From: an uncultured Collinsella sp.
GTDB taxonomy: Bacteria; Actinomycetota; Coriobacteriia; Coriobacteriales; Coriobacteriaceae
Length of the DNA stretch: 13,611 nt
Reading direction: 5' to 3'
Assembly (NCBI GenBank): GCA_900555225.1
Contig: USKL01000016.1
Location: 1-13,611, forward strand
This document shows, piece by piece, positions 1 to 6,245 of this stretch. How positions within the stretch are numbered: the first letter of the stretch is position 1; each line of letters begins with the position of its first letter. The translations under genes were made by a program, and so were the position numbers. Below the pieces are notes generated by a model, which was not told the origin of the DNA, made no database searches, and saw nothing but the letters and a program-made list of their open reading frames with translations.

Positions 1-171
1 ATCGGTATCGGGCAGCATGATGTCGAGCAGGACGGCATCGGGTACCCGTCGCGCCACGGCAGCCTTAAACTCACCGTCGCACGAAAAGCCTTCGGCCTCG
101 ATCCCCTGCTTGCGCAGTGCATAGACCGTCAAATCCCTGATGTTGTCATCGTCCTCGACGTAATAGATCAT
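1..171 (-). CDS. Response regulator, N-terminal receiver part (partial, runs off the left edge)
   Basis: The visible 57 codons begin MIYYVEDDDNIRDLTVYALR and end at ...LLDIMLPDTD, which is the first half of a CheY-like receiver domain. The acidic Mg-binding cluster is E6/D7/D8 and the likely phospho-acceptor is D50 in the LLDIMLP strand. The ATG at 169-171 is preceded by an AAAGGGG Shine-Dalgarno-like stretch. The effector domain lies outside the window, so the OmpR/PhoB family is inferred rather than seen. The gene sits 64 bp downstream of pstB on the same strand, which suggests a phosphate-regulon regulator of PhoB/PhoP type controlling Pst uptake. A 14-bp palindrome lies in the gap in front of it. 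It is a separate gene from the complete VanR-like regulator at 2480-3175. Confidence 0.85.
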   Translation of the reverse strand, partial: MIYYVEDDDNIRDLTVYALRKQGIEAEGFSCDGEFKAAVARRVPDAVLLDIMLPDTD

Positions 172-211
172 GTTGAACCCCTTTGCGGCCGGCATGACCG
201 CATCTTAACCC

Positions 212-225
212 TAAAGGTACCTTTA
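212..225. repeat. 14-bp perfect palindrome between pstB and the response regulator
   Basis: TAAAGGTACCTTTA is a perfect palindrome, about 40 bp upstream of the regulator's start codon and just past the pstB stop. It could be an operator for the regulator gene. It is too short and loop-free to act as a classical terminator. Function is unproven. Confidence 0.45.
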
Positions 226-235
226 CTAGATGGTA

Positions 236-1111
236 TCAGCCAAAACGTCCCGTCAAATAATCCGCCGTGCGCGGATCGGTCGGATTCTTGAAGAGTTGCG
301 CGGTAGGCGCGTGCTCCACCAACTCACCTAGCAAGAAAAACGCGACGGAATCGGATATGCGCGCCGCCTGCTGCATATTGTGCGTAACGACCACGAGCGT
401 GCAGGTCTCTTTGAGCTCGCAGGCAAGCTGCTCCACCACCAGCGTCGACACAGGGTCGAGTGCCGAGGTCGGCTCGTCCATCAGAAGAATGTCGGGCTGC
501 ACGGCAAGTGCGCGGGCGATGCACAGGCGCTGCTGCTGTCCGCCCGAAAGACCCAGGCCCGACTCCTTGAGCTTGTCCTTGACCTCGTCCCACAGGGCAG
601 CGCGACGCAGGGAGTCCTCGACCAGCTCATCCAGCGCAGCGCGATCGCGCACGCCCATGCCGCGCGGACCATACGCGACGTTGTCGTAGATGCTCATGGG
701 AAACGGGTTGGGGCGCTGGAACACCATGCCCACGCGCTGGCGAAGGCGGCAGATGTCGTAATCGCCCAGGATATCTTGACCATCGAGCGCAATCTTGCCC
801 TCGATGCGGCAATCCTTGATGCCGTCGTTCATGCGGTTAAAGCAGCGCAGCAACGTGGACTTTCCGCAGCCCGAAGGCCCGATGAACGAGGTGATCTGCT
901 TGTCGCGGATCTTGATATTCACGTCCTTGAGCGCATGATGGTCGCCATAGAACAGGTCGAGGCCCTCGACGTCGATGCGCGTCGGCGAGGCGGCAAGATC
1001 CTCTGCCGTGGGGCGAGTCGCATCCCCAACCTCGCGCTCGTGCGCGGCCTCGGCCTGCGCTTCCATGAGTTCTTCAAGCTCCGTGGGCTCCGCAGCCGCA
1101 GCAGCCGTCAT
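236..1111 (-). CDS. pstB: Phosphate ABC transporter ATP-binding protein PstB
   Basis: This is the cytoplasmic ATPase that powers high-affinity phosphate import through the PstCA channel. In the 291-residue product, Walker A (GPSGCGKST) is at 78-86, the Q-loop glutamine at 132, the ABC signature (LSGGQQQR) at 188-195, Walker B and D-loop ([12 protein letters not shown]) at 208-219 and the H-loop histidine (VVTHNM) at 244. The text around them ([28 protein letters not shown]) is typical of PstB. I start at the ATG at 1109-1111 because a GGAGGT Shine-Dalgarno (1119-1124) precedes it by 7 nt. An in-frame ATG five codons earlier (1124-1126) would overlap that ribosome site. About 45 acidic, Ala/Glu-rich residues precede the conserved core, longer than usual for a family of roughly 250-260 residues. 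The upstream neighbour is a sensor kinase rather than pstA, so the rest of the transporter must lie elsewhere. Confidence 0.96.
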   Translation of the reverse strand: MTAAAAAEPTELEELMEAQAEAAHEREVGDATRPTAEDLAASPTRIDVEGLDLFYGDHHALKDVNIKIRDKQITSFIGPSGCGKSTLLRCFNRMNDGIKDCRIEGKIALDGQDILGDYDICRLRQRVGMVFQRPNPFPMSIYDNVAYGPRGMGVRDRAALDELVEDSLRRAALWDEVKDKLKESGLGLSGGQQQRLCIARALAVQPDILLMDEPTSALDPVSTLVVEQLACELKETCTLVVVTHNMQQAARISDSVAFFLLGELVEHAPTAQLFKNPTDPRTADYLTGRFG

Positions 1112-1125
1112 ACCGCATACCTCCA

Positions 1126-1153
1126 TATCGATATCAATTCAGCAGTATCGATA
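1126..1153. repeat. Two TATCGATA palindromes 20 bp apart upstream of pstB
   Basis: TATCGATA occurs at 1126-1133 and again at 1146-1153, start to start 20 bp, or about two helical turns. The first copy abuts the pstB Shine-Dalgarno. Same-face spacing next to a ribosome site suggests an operator, but no known regulator consensus was recognised. Confidence 0.35.
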
Positions 1154-1166
1154 GTAGGAATCGCGG

Positions 1167-1193
1167 CTCATATGCACGTGAGCGCATTGTCAA
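1167..1193 (-). promoter_or_regulatory. Candidate pstB promoter
   Basis: On the minus strand a perfect -35 hexamer TTGACA (1188-1193) is followed after 15 bp by TATGAG (1167-1172), a mediocre -10. The spacer is shorter than the 17 bp ideal. The site lies between the kinase stop and pstB and would let pstB be transcribed independently of the two-component genes. Confidence 0.35.
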
Positions 1194-1214
1194 GTGTTTG
1201 TAAGGGAACGCTGG

Positions 1215-2453
1215 CTATGCGGCGGGCAGCTCGATGGTGAATATCGTGTGTTCGGGCGTCGATTCACATGCAACGGTACCGCCGTGTGCCGCGATGATCT
1301 CCTTGGCAATAGCAAGGCCCAGACCGGCACCACCGCGATTGGTCGCACGCGCCGCATCCAGGCGATAGAACTTCTCAAAGATCACCTTGAGCTTAGCCGC
1401 AGGGATAGGATCGCCCTGATTGATAAAGCGCACGCGCACGCCGCCATCGTCTTGGCGCCCGGCCTTAATCGTGATAGTCGAGCCCTCATAGCTATAGGCG
1501 ACGGCGTTTTTCATGATGTTGTTGAACACGCGAGCCATCTTGTCGCCATCCACGAGCACCGTCAGGTCCTCGCGAATATCAACTTGGGCTTCCTTATGCT
1601 GCTCGTTGAGGATGGGATAGAACTCGTCAGCCACCTGAGCCAGCAATAGTCCCAAATCCACGTAACCACGGGTGAGCACGATATCGTGGAAATCGAAACG
1701 CGTGATGTCGAAGAACTCCTCGATGAGCGCGTCGAGCCGGTGGGCCTTGTCGAGTGCCACGCCCGTAAAGCGCGCACGCTGCTCAAGCGGCAAATCGGGA
1801 GCCTCCTGCAGGAGCGAAAGATAGCCCACCACGCTGGCGAGCGGGGTGCGTAGGTCATGTGCCAAGTACGTGACCAGATCGTCCTTGCGATGCGACTCGT
1901 CACGCAGAGCTTGCTGCACCTTGCGCTCACGGTCACGCACGCGGTTAAGGGCGCCCTCGACCTCCAAGAAGTCGCCGTCGATGTTGTCCCAGGTGTCGGG
2001 GTGATCGATCAGGCGGTCCTGGATGCGAGCCGCGAGCACGCGGTCGGCATGCTGCTCGCCCTGTTCGTAGCCCTGGTAGTACAGGGCGCGGCCGCACAAG
2101 AACAGCACGCACGCGGCAAGCGCCAGCACAAAGCCAAGCATGTTGAATACAAAGCCGGCATCGAACAGCACCGGCCCTTCGATGCCGCCGAGCGCCATGG
2201 CGCCAATCGCCAACGTCATGGCCCACGCGGCGCCGCCAATCACCATGCAGCGGCGCACGATCTCAAATCGATCGATCAGCAAAAAGCCGACAAGCAGCAC
2301 CGCCAAGATTCCAGCGATGTTATCAATGCCAATCAGCAGCAGGGTCAGCAAAAAGAGCAGCACCGTTGCAAGCGCGCGATTGTCGACGACCGACCTCACG
2401 TATTCAAAGAGTCGATCGGGCACCTCGAACGCTTGTCTATCGTCTTTTGTCAT
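1215..2453 (-). CDS. VanS-like sensor histidine kinase, four membrane segments
   Basis: This membrane sensor kinase should phosphorylate the regulator encoded just upstream (2480-3175). In the 412-residue product, four hydrophobic segments lie at about 27-43, 45-61, 71-90 and 97-118, with almost no extracellular loop. A coiled linker leads to the H-box YLAHDLRTPLASVVGYL with phospho-acceptor H199. The N-box (NNIMKNAVAY) is at 311-320, then IFEKFYRLDAAR, and the G2 box GGAGLGLAIAKEI begins at 374. The usual DxGxG of the G1 box is replaced by INQGDPIP. VanS kinases also have an altered box there, and the YLAHD, FEKFYRLD and GGAGLGLAIAKEI phrases are VanS-like. I chose the ATG at 2451-2453 because GAGG lies 8 nt upstream and the regulator stop is 26 nt away. 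A longer reading from 2618 would overlap the regulator. The true signal is unknown. Confidence 0.9.
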   Translation of the reverse strand: MTKDDRQAFEVPDRLFEYVRSVVDNRALATVLLFLLTLLLIGIDNIAGILAVLLVGFLLIDRFEIVRRCMVIGGAAWAMTLAIGAMALGGIEGPVLFDAGFVFNMLGFVLALAACVLFLCGRALYYQGYEQGEQHADRVLAARIQDRLIDHPDTWDNIDGDFLEVEGALNRVRDRERKVQQALRDESHRKDDLVTYLAHDLRTPLASVVGYLSLLQEAPDLPLEQRARFTGVALDKAHRLDALIEEFFDITRFDFHDIVLTRGYVDLGLLLAQVADEFYPILNEQHKEAQVDIREDLTVLVDGDKMARVFNNIMKNAVAYSYEGSTITIKAGRQDDGGVRVRFINQGDPIPAAKLKVIFEKFYRLDAARATNRGGAGLGLAIAKEIIAAHGGTVACESTPEHTIFTIELPAA

Positions 2454-2479
2454 ATCAAGATCCTCACAAGCGAAAAGCG

Positions 2480-3175
2480 TTATTCGATTATGTAGCCGAC
2501 GCCCCAGACGTTTTTGATAAAGCGCGGCTTTTGTGCGTCGTCGCCAATCTTTTCGCGCAAGTGGCGAATGTGCACCATCACCGTATTGTTGGAGCCGGGC
2601 ATAAAATCCTCGTTCCACACCGCGCGGAACAGGTCCTCCACGGCCACCACGCTGCCGCGATGCTCAACCAGATACAGCAAGATTGAATACTCGGTGGGTG
2701 TGAGGCGTACCGGCGCACCGTCCACTGTCACGGAACGAGCATCGCGGTTGATCTCCAAGCCGTCGAGCTGAATGGTCAGTGACTCGGCCGCCTGTGCACG
2801 GCTACCGTAGCTGGTGTAGCGGCGAAGCTGAGCGTGCACGCGCGCGATGAGTTCCAGCGGGCGGAACGGCTTGACCACGTAATCGTCCGCGCCAAGCGAA
2901 AGGCCCTCGATCTTGTCTTGCTGGGCATCGCGCGCCGTCAGCATGATCACGGGATAGGTATGGCTGGAACGGATCGTACGCAGCAGTTCAAAGCCATCGA
3001 TATCGGGCAGCATGACATCCAGCAGCGCCAGATCGAACTCCTGCTCCAAGATTGCCTTGGCAGCATCGGCCCCGTTATAGGCAATCTGGACGTCAAAGCC
3101 TTCTTTTGTAAGGTAGATGCCTACTAGGTCGGCAATGGCCTTCTCGTCATCAACTACCAGTATGCGCTCGTTCAT
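2480..3175 (-). CDS. VanR-like response regulator (OmpR family)
   Basis: This is a 231-residue two-domain transcription factor. The receiver domain has D9/D10, phospho-acceptor D53 (LALLDVMLP), T80 and K102 (VVKPFRPLELIARV). A winged-helix DNA-binding domain follows from about 135 to the end (LTPTEYSILLYLVEHRG ... SNNTVMVHIRHLREKIG ... VWGVGYIIE). The phrases IADLV, HTYPVIMLT, KPFRPLELIARV, LTPTEYSIL and SNNTxxVHIRHLREK match my recollection of VanR better than that of PhoB. The start has AGGAG about 5 nt upstream. It is the first gene of an operon with the kinase at 1215-2453 and diverges from a DD-carboxypeptidase, its most plausible target. No vanH/A/X genes are nearby, so glycopeptide resistance should not be inferred. 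Confidence 0.93.
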   Translation of the reverse strand: MNERILVVDDEKAIADLVGIYLTKEGFDVQIAYNGADAAKAILEQEFDLALLDVMLPDIDGFELLRTIRSSHTYPVIMLTARDAQQDKIEGLSLGADDYVVKPFRPLELIARVHAQLRRYTSYGSRAQAAESLTIQLDGLEINRDARSVTVDGAPVRLTPTEYSILLYLVEHRGSVVAVEDLFRAVWNEDFMPGSNNTVMVHIRHLREKIGDDAQKPRFIKNVWGVGYIIE

Positions 3176-3195
3176 GCGTGCTCCTCTCGCGCTCC

Positions 3196-3201
3196 ATTAT
3201 G
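3196..3201 (-). promoter_or_regulatory. Candidate -10 element of the VanR-like operon
   Basis: CATAAT on the minus strand would place the transcript start about 7 nt downstream, leaving a leader of roughly 14 nt that still carries the AGGAG ribosome site. No good -35 hexamer is seen, as expected if a response regulator activates the promoter. Confidence 0.4.
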
Positions 3202-3240
3202 CCTGAGGCGACGCACGCCACACACAACAAGCGTGGGTGA

Positions 3241-3256
3241 TTAAGTCGGCCTTAAG
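3241..3256. promoter_or_regulatory. TTAAG tandem pair, 11 bp apart: candidate response-regulator site
   Basis: TTAAG at 3241-3245 and 3252-3256 are direct repeats exactly 11 bp apart, the spacing used by dimers of OmpR/PhoB-family regulators. The same bases also form an inverted repeat (TTAAG-TCGGC-CTTAA). The pair lies in the intergenic region shared by the VanR-like gene and the carboxypeptidase, about 40 bp upstream of the former's -10 and 72 bp upstream of the latter's. Confidence 0.4.
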
Positions 3257-3327
3257 CACCCTTGTGCCCGTTCGGACGCGGATGTGGGCCACGCACGCAC
3301 GCGATGATCGCCGACGCCGGCAAACGA

Positions 3328-3333
3328 TATACT
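3328..3333 (+). promoter_or_regulatory. Candidate -10 of the DD-carboxypeptidase gene
   Basis: TATACT is a good -10 hexamer with only a weak -35 (TGATCG) 17 bp upstream. A transcript start near 3340 would exclude start codons upstream of it and supports the GTG at 3373. Confidence 0.45.
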
Positions 3334-3372
3334 CTAGTTCCAGAAGAGACCATCCCGTCGAAAGCGAAATCC

Positions 3373-4713
3373 GTGAAGTCCCTCACCTCTTTTGCAAAGC
3401 GCTCAGCCCAGCTTGCCGCCGGCTTTGTCTGCGCTATCGCCCTTGCCGCTGGCGCGCCCACCGTCGCCGGCGCCCAAGTGCTCACGACCGACAATGTTTG
3501 CGGCAAAACCGCCGATATGCGCGGTATCACGGCCGAAAACCTGCCCGATATCGATGCGACCAATGCCCTCGTCATGGGCAAAGACGGCACCGTCTACTAT
3601 GCCCGCGGCGCCGATGAGCAGGTCAAGATTGCCTCGATCACCAAGGTCATGACCGCAATCCTAACCGTCGAGAATTGCAAGATGGACGAGAAGGTCACGG
3701 TGAGCAACGCCGCAGCCACCGTGGGTAATTCGACCGCCGGCTTGCTCGAAGGCGACGAGCTTACCGTGGAGCAGGCACTGCGCGGCCTGATGATTCCCTC
3801 GGGCAACGACGCCGCCATCGTGCTCGCCGAATATGTGGGCAAGAAGATCGACCCTAAGACCAAAGACGCCGAGGCCACATTTGTGAAGGCCATGAACGAG
3901 CGCGCTAAGAAGCTCGGCTGCACCGGTACGCTTTTTGAAAACCCGCATGGTCTGGACTTTGATGAGTGGGCTGGCGATATGCACTCAACCGCACACGACG
4001 TAGCGCTGATGATGCAGGAGGCCATGAAAAACGACACGATTCGCGAGGTCGTAGCGAGCGAGGATTCCTGGATCGAGGTCACGGGCGCCGACGGCACCGA
4101 CCATTCGCATTCCATGGACACGCATAACTATTTGCTGGGCCAAGATGGCAACATCGGTGGCAAAACCGGCACTACCGACGATGCAGGCTATTGCTTTACG
4201 GGTGCCTACAACCGCGATGGCGACGAGATCTACACCGTCGTTTTGAACTCCACCACCACCGATCAGCGCTTTACCGATACCGCCACCCTTGCCAACTGGT
4301 ACTACGACCACAAGGTGACGGTCGCAATCGCCAACACGCAGGAAAAGACCGCCAACGGCAACCCGCTTATGGCACGCATTAGCCAGACAGATTGGACGGA
4401 CAAGACGATCGACGCCACGCTCGCCGACCCCACGGCGCAAGCGACCGTGTTTTCCCTTGCCGGCGAGGTGACCGAAAAGGTTAGCTACGACGATCTTTCG
4501 GGCACGGTGCATGTGGGCGACAAGGTGGGCAGCGTTACGCTCAAGCAGGACGGCACCAAGGTCGCCGTCATGGACCTGGTTGCCGACGAGGAAGGCTCGG
4601 GGCCGAATCCCATTGAATGGATACTCGTGAAGCTCGATCGCTTAGGCCGCCGCATCGACAACCGGCCACTCACGGCAGAGAGCGAGACCGTCGCTAAGGC
4701 TCCTGAGATGTAG
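3373..4713 (+). CDS. D-alanyl-D-alanine carboxypeptidase, PBP5/DacA family (peptidase S11)
   Basis: This secreted serine enzyme should trim the terminal D-Ala from peptidoglycan stem pentapeptides. In the 446-residue product, residues 1-35 form a signal peptide: KSLTSFAKR, then a hydrophobic core, then a VAGA/Q cleavage region. The penicillin-binding motifs are present in order: S-I-T-K at 88-91 (nucleophile S88, base K91), S-G-N at 143-145 and K-T-G at 264-266 within GGKTGTTDDAGYCF. The domain after about 310 matches the beta-rich C-terminal domain of this family. It ends in an amphipathic stretch (PIEWILVKLDRLGRRI) that could attach it to the membrane face. I chose the GTG at 3373 because it begins exactly at the signal peptide; longer in-frame starts lie upstream of the -10. 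Its ribosome site is weak. It diverges from the VanRS-like operon and ends at a strong terminator, so it is probably monocistronic. Confidence 0.93.
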   Translation: MKSLTSFAKRSAQLAAGFVCAIALAAGAPTVAGAQVLTTDNVCGKTADMRGITAENLPDIDATNALVMGKDGTVYYARGADEQVKIASITKVMTAILTVENCKMDEKVTVSNAAATVGNSTAGLLEGDELTVEQALRGLMIPSGNDAAIVLAEYVGKKIDPKTKDAEATFVKAMNERAKKLGCTGTLFENPHGLDFDEWAGDMHSTAHDVALMMQEAMKNDTIREVVASEDSWIEVTGADGTDHSHSMDTHNYLLGQDGNIGGKTGTTDDAGYCFTGAYNRDGDEIYTVVLNSTTTDQRFTDTATLANWYYDHKVTVAIANTQEKTANGNPLMARISQTDWTDKTIDATLADPTAQATVFSLAGEVTEKVSYDDLSGTVHVGDKVGSVTLKQDGTKVAVMDLVADEEGSGPNPIEWILVKLDRLGRRIDNRPLTAESETVAKAPEM

Positions 4714-4737
4714 AGCACAAGAATAATCAGCCCACTG

Positions 4738-4769
4738 AAAGGAGGCGTCCGAAAGGATGCCTCCTTTTT
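4738..4769 (+). terminator. Rho-independent terminator of the DD-carboxypeptidase gene
   Basis: A 13-bp stem (AAAGGAGGCGTCC with GGATGCCTCCTTT, one G-T wobble) closes on a GAAA tetraloop and runs into TTTTT, 24 bp after the stop codon. Confidence 0.93.
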
Positions 4770-4770
4770 G

Positions 4771-4788
4771 AGGGTTCGAATCCCCAGC
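4771..4788. other. tRNA T-arm-like fragment outside any tRNA gene
   Basis: A block of 17 nt beginning GGGTTCGAATCCCC and ending AGC also occurs, on the opposite strand, in the T-arm and acceptor of the tRNA-Ser gene (4854-4870). Here no D-arm, anticodon arm or balanced T-stem surrounds it, so it is not a functional tRNA. It could be a relic of a lost tRNA gene or an attachment-site scar. The near-palindromic nature of T-arms makes orientation ambiguous. Confidence 0.4.
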
Positions 4789-4804
4789 ACCCTTTCTCGA
4801 TAAT

Positions 4805-4830
4805 AAAAAAGGGCCCCCGATGGGACCCTT
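4805..4830 (-). terminator. Terminator of tRNA-Ser
   Basis: On the minus strand AAGGGTCCC pairs with GGGGCCCTT (one T-G wobble) around a short ATCG loop. TTTTTT follows, 15 nt after the tRNA CCA end. Confidence 0.88.
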
Positions 4831-4844
4831 CTTTAAAGTTAAAC

Positions 4845-4935
4845 TGGCGGAGAGCTGGGGATTCGAACCCCAGATGCCCTTTTGGGGCATACTCGCTTAG
4901 CAGGCGAGCACCTTCGGCCTCTCGGTCAGCTCTCC
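4845..4935 (-). tRNA. tRNA-Ser (anticodon GCT)
   Basis: On the minus strand the acceptor GGAGAGC (5') pairs with GCTCTCC (3'), followed by discriminator G and an encoded CCA (4845-4847). The anticodon stem-loop CTCGCCTGCTAAGCGAG displays GCT, reading AGC and AGU serine codons. A long variable arm (TATGCCCC..GGGGCATC type) marks a class II tRNA. The T-arm is TGGGG-TTCGAAT-CCCCA. The gene has its own promoter just upstream and its own terminator downstream. Confidence 0.97.
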
Positions 4936-4949
4936 GTAACAGCCGTTCT

Positions 4950-4978
4950 ATAGTAACCAAACAGCCGAAGTTGGGCAA
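4950..4978 (-). promoter_or_regulatory. tRNA-Ser promoter
   Basis: On the minus strand TTGCCC (-35, 4973-4978) and TACTAT (-10, 4950-4955) are separated by exactly 17 bp. The start would fall about 8 nt before the mature 5' end. Confidence 0.7.
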
Positions 4979-4998
4979 GGGGAATTTTGAGGCGTTTC

Positions 4999-5019
4999 CT
5001 CTTTTACCTCTCTTTTACC
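4999..5019. repeat. Tandem CTCTTTTACC pair, 11-bp period
   Basis: CTCTTTTACC occurs at 4999-5008 and 5010-5019, an exact repeat at 11 bp. It lies upstream of the tRNA-Ser promoter and downstream of the ATPase gene. It may be a binding site or a chance low-complexity run. Confidence 0.4.
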
Positions 5020-5040
5020 AGTAAACGTCTCAGTCAATCA

Positions 5041-5095
5041 TCTCAACCTGTAACATCTGCAGGCCGTAATCCCCTCCAGATGTTACAGATTGAGA
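5041..5095. repeat. 19-bp inverted repeat downstream of the ATPase gene
   Basis: TCTCAACCTGTAACATCTG (5041-5059) and CAGATGTTACAGATTGAGA (5077-5095) are complementary at 18 of 19 positions around a 17-nt spacer. It begins 50 bp past the ATPase stop codon. In RNA it would be a very stable hairpin, but no T-run follows on either strand, so it is not a typical terminator. Alternatives are an RNA-stabilising 3' hairpin, a dimeric protein-binding or recombination site, or the end of a small element. Apart from the tandem repeat at 4999-5019, the rest of the 4979-5144 gap shows nothing recognisable. Confidence 0.75.
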
Positions 5096-5144
5096 CAAAG
5101 ATACAAGGACGGCCCCAGCGACCGCGCGGACAGCCCATTCTTTA

Positions 5145-6227
5145 TTAGTCCTCTCGAACGGTCTCCAACAGATAATCGCGCATGTACGGAATTGCAAACG
5201 AAACACAGCCATAGCCCGCGGGCTCAATCAACCCCGCATCGATCAGACGCTTGCGATATGACCCAACTTTGTTCGCCGACAAACCCATCTTCTTGGCGAT
5301 ATCGCCGTTGGCGATATCGACGCCCTCGCATTGAGCCATCGCCGCGAGATACTGAAACTGCCGTTCCGACACCCTGCGCAGCGCTGGGGCAATCACCATA
5401 GCATTAAAGCTATCAAGAGCCGCCTGGATACCCTTACGAGCCGCCTCTTCGCTCACGCTCTCCGCCCCACTGCGCGCAGCAACCTGCCAAGCGTAATATC
5501 CGACCAGCTGGACCATAAAGGGATAGCCTGCCGAAGCTTTTGTTAATAGCTCAGCGGCACCTTTGTCGAGCTCCTTGCCCGCTCGTCTCATCGTATCCTC
5601 AAACGATCCGCCAACTTCAAAATCGGAAAGCCGAGTAAGTTCAACATGTTTGGCTCGCTGAAGGAACGTCAACGTATCATCCACCACCACGCCATCTACC
5701 GATGTCGGCAGCCCGGCGAAAGCGAAAGCGACATTCGCTCCTTGGCGGATCAAGAGCTGCATCTCATTGCCTAGCTCGCGCATTTCCTCAGTTGAGGCAT
5801 CCTGGATCTCGTCGAGCGTAATGAGCAGACCACCGCGCTTCGCAGCATCGTACATCGCCTCGCCCAGATGAGAGGCCGACTTCGACATCTCCATGGAGCC
5901 AAGGCTGACCCCTAAAATCGATGGGGAAATCGAGATTGATTCAAGACGAACGTTTCGCTGCAGAGCCTCGAGAATTCTATTGCAAAAACCAGCATTGGAG
6001 GCAACGTCAACGACCTCGAATCCTTTTTTGCGTGCAAGGTCACCCAATGCATTAAGGAGCACCGTTTTACCTGTGCCTCGGACGCCCGAGATGCGCATGA
6101 GCCGATCGGGGGCACCAGGACCATTCTCAAGAGCCTCGGCAAAGTCATCCAAAACAGTGTCCCGTCCGATAAGCTCAGGCGGATTCATGCCCGCCGTTGG
6201 CTTAAAGGGGTTGACACCTTTCGTCAT
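5145..6227 (-). CDS. AAA-type ATPase with C-terminal winged helix (archaeal-ATPase-like)
   Basis: I recognise the fold class but not a specific function. In the 360-residue product, an N-terminal PPELIGRDTVLDDFAEAL segment precedes Walker A (GVRGTGKT) at 48-55. Walker B (LLITLDEIQ) is at 134-142 and a sensor-1-like strand (FAFAGLPTS) at about 168-176. A helical lid region follows, then a winged helix at roughly 283-356 with a recognition-helix segment GDIAKKMGLSANKVGSYRKRL. This order resembles archaeal-type ATPases and, loosely, Orc1/Cdc6. The ATG at 6225-6227 was chosen because GAGGAGG ends 5 nt upstream; a longer start at 6263 would fall inside the upstream repeat array. That array and the inverted repeat downstream bracket the gene, suggesting a self-regulated or mobile unit. 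The winged helix makes DNA binding likely; the target is unknown. Confidence 0.85.
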   Translation of the reverse strand: MTKGVNPFKPTAGMNPPELIGRDTVLDDFAEALENGPGAPDRLMRISGVRGTGKTVLLNALGDLARKKGFEVVDVASNAGFCNRILEALQRNVRLESISISPSILGVSLGSMEMSKSASHLGEAMYDAAKRGGLLITLDEIQDASTEEMRELGNEMQLLIRQGANVAFAFAGLPTSVDGVVVDDTLTFLQRAKHVELTRLSDFEVGGSFEDTMRRAGKELDKGAAELLTKASAGYPFMVQLVGYYAWQVAARSGAESVSEEAARKGIQAALDSFNAMVIAPALRRVSERQFQYLAAMAQCEGVDIANGDIAKKMGLSANKVGSYRKRLIDAGLIEPAGYGCVSFAIPYMRDYLLETVRED

Positions 6228-6245
6228 TCTGCCCTCCTCTGCTAG

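Noticed and set aside
380..1240. 286-codon plus-strand frame opposite pstB
   Set aside because: It is an antisense shadow of pstB, with no ribosome site or recognisable motif.
2453..2618. 55-residue N-terminal extension of the kinase
   Set aside because: It would overlap the regulator gene by 139 bp. The ATG at 2453 has a ribosome site and fits the operon.
3262..3372. Upstream ATG for the DD-carboxypeptidase
   Set aside because: The extension lies upstream of a good -10 and would bury the signal peptide 37 residues inside the protein.
1215..4713. A vancomycin-resistance gene cluster
   Set aside because: Only VanRS-like regulators are present. There is no ligase, dehydrogenase or VanX-like dipeptidase, and the carboxypeptidase is serine-type, not the zinc VanY type.
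4642..4978. Two short minus-strand open frames across tRNA-Ser (peptides with GDSNPQ/GFEP)
   Set aside because: They are translations of the tRNA gene and its terminators, a well-known annotation artefact.
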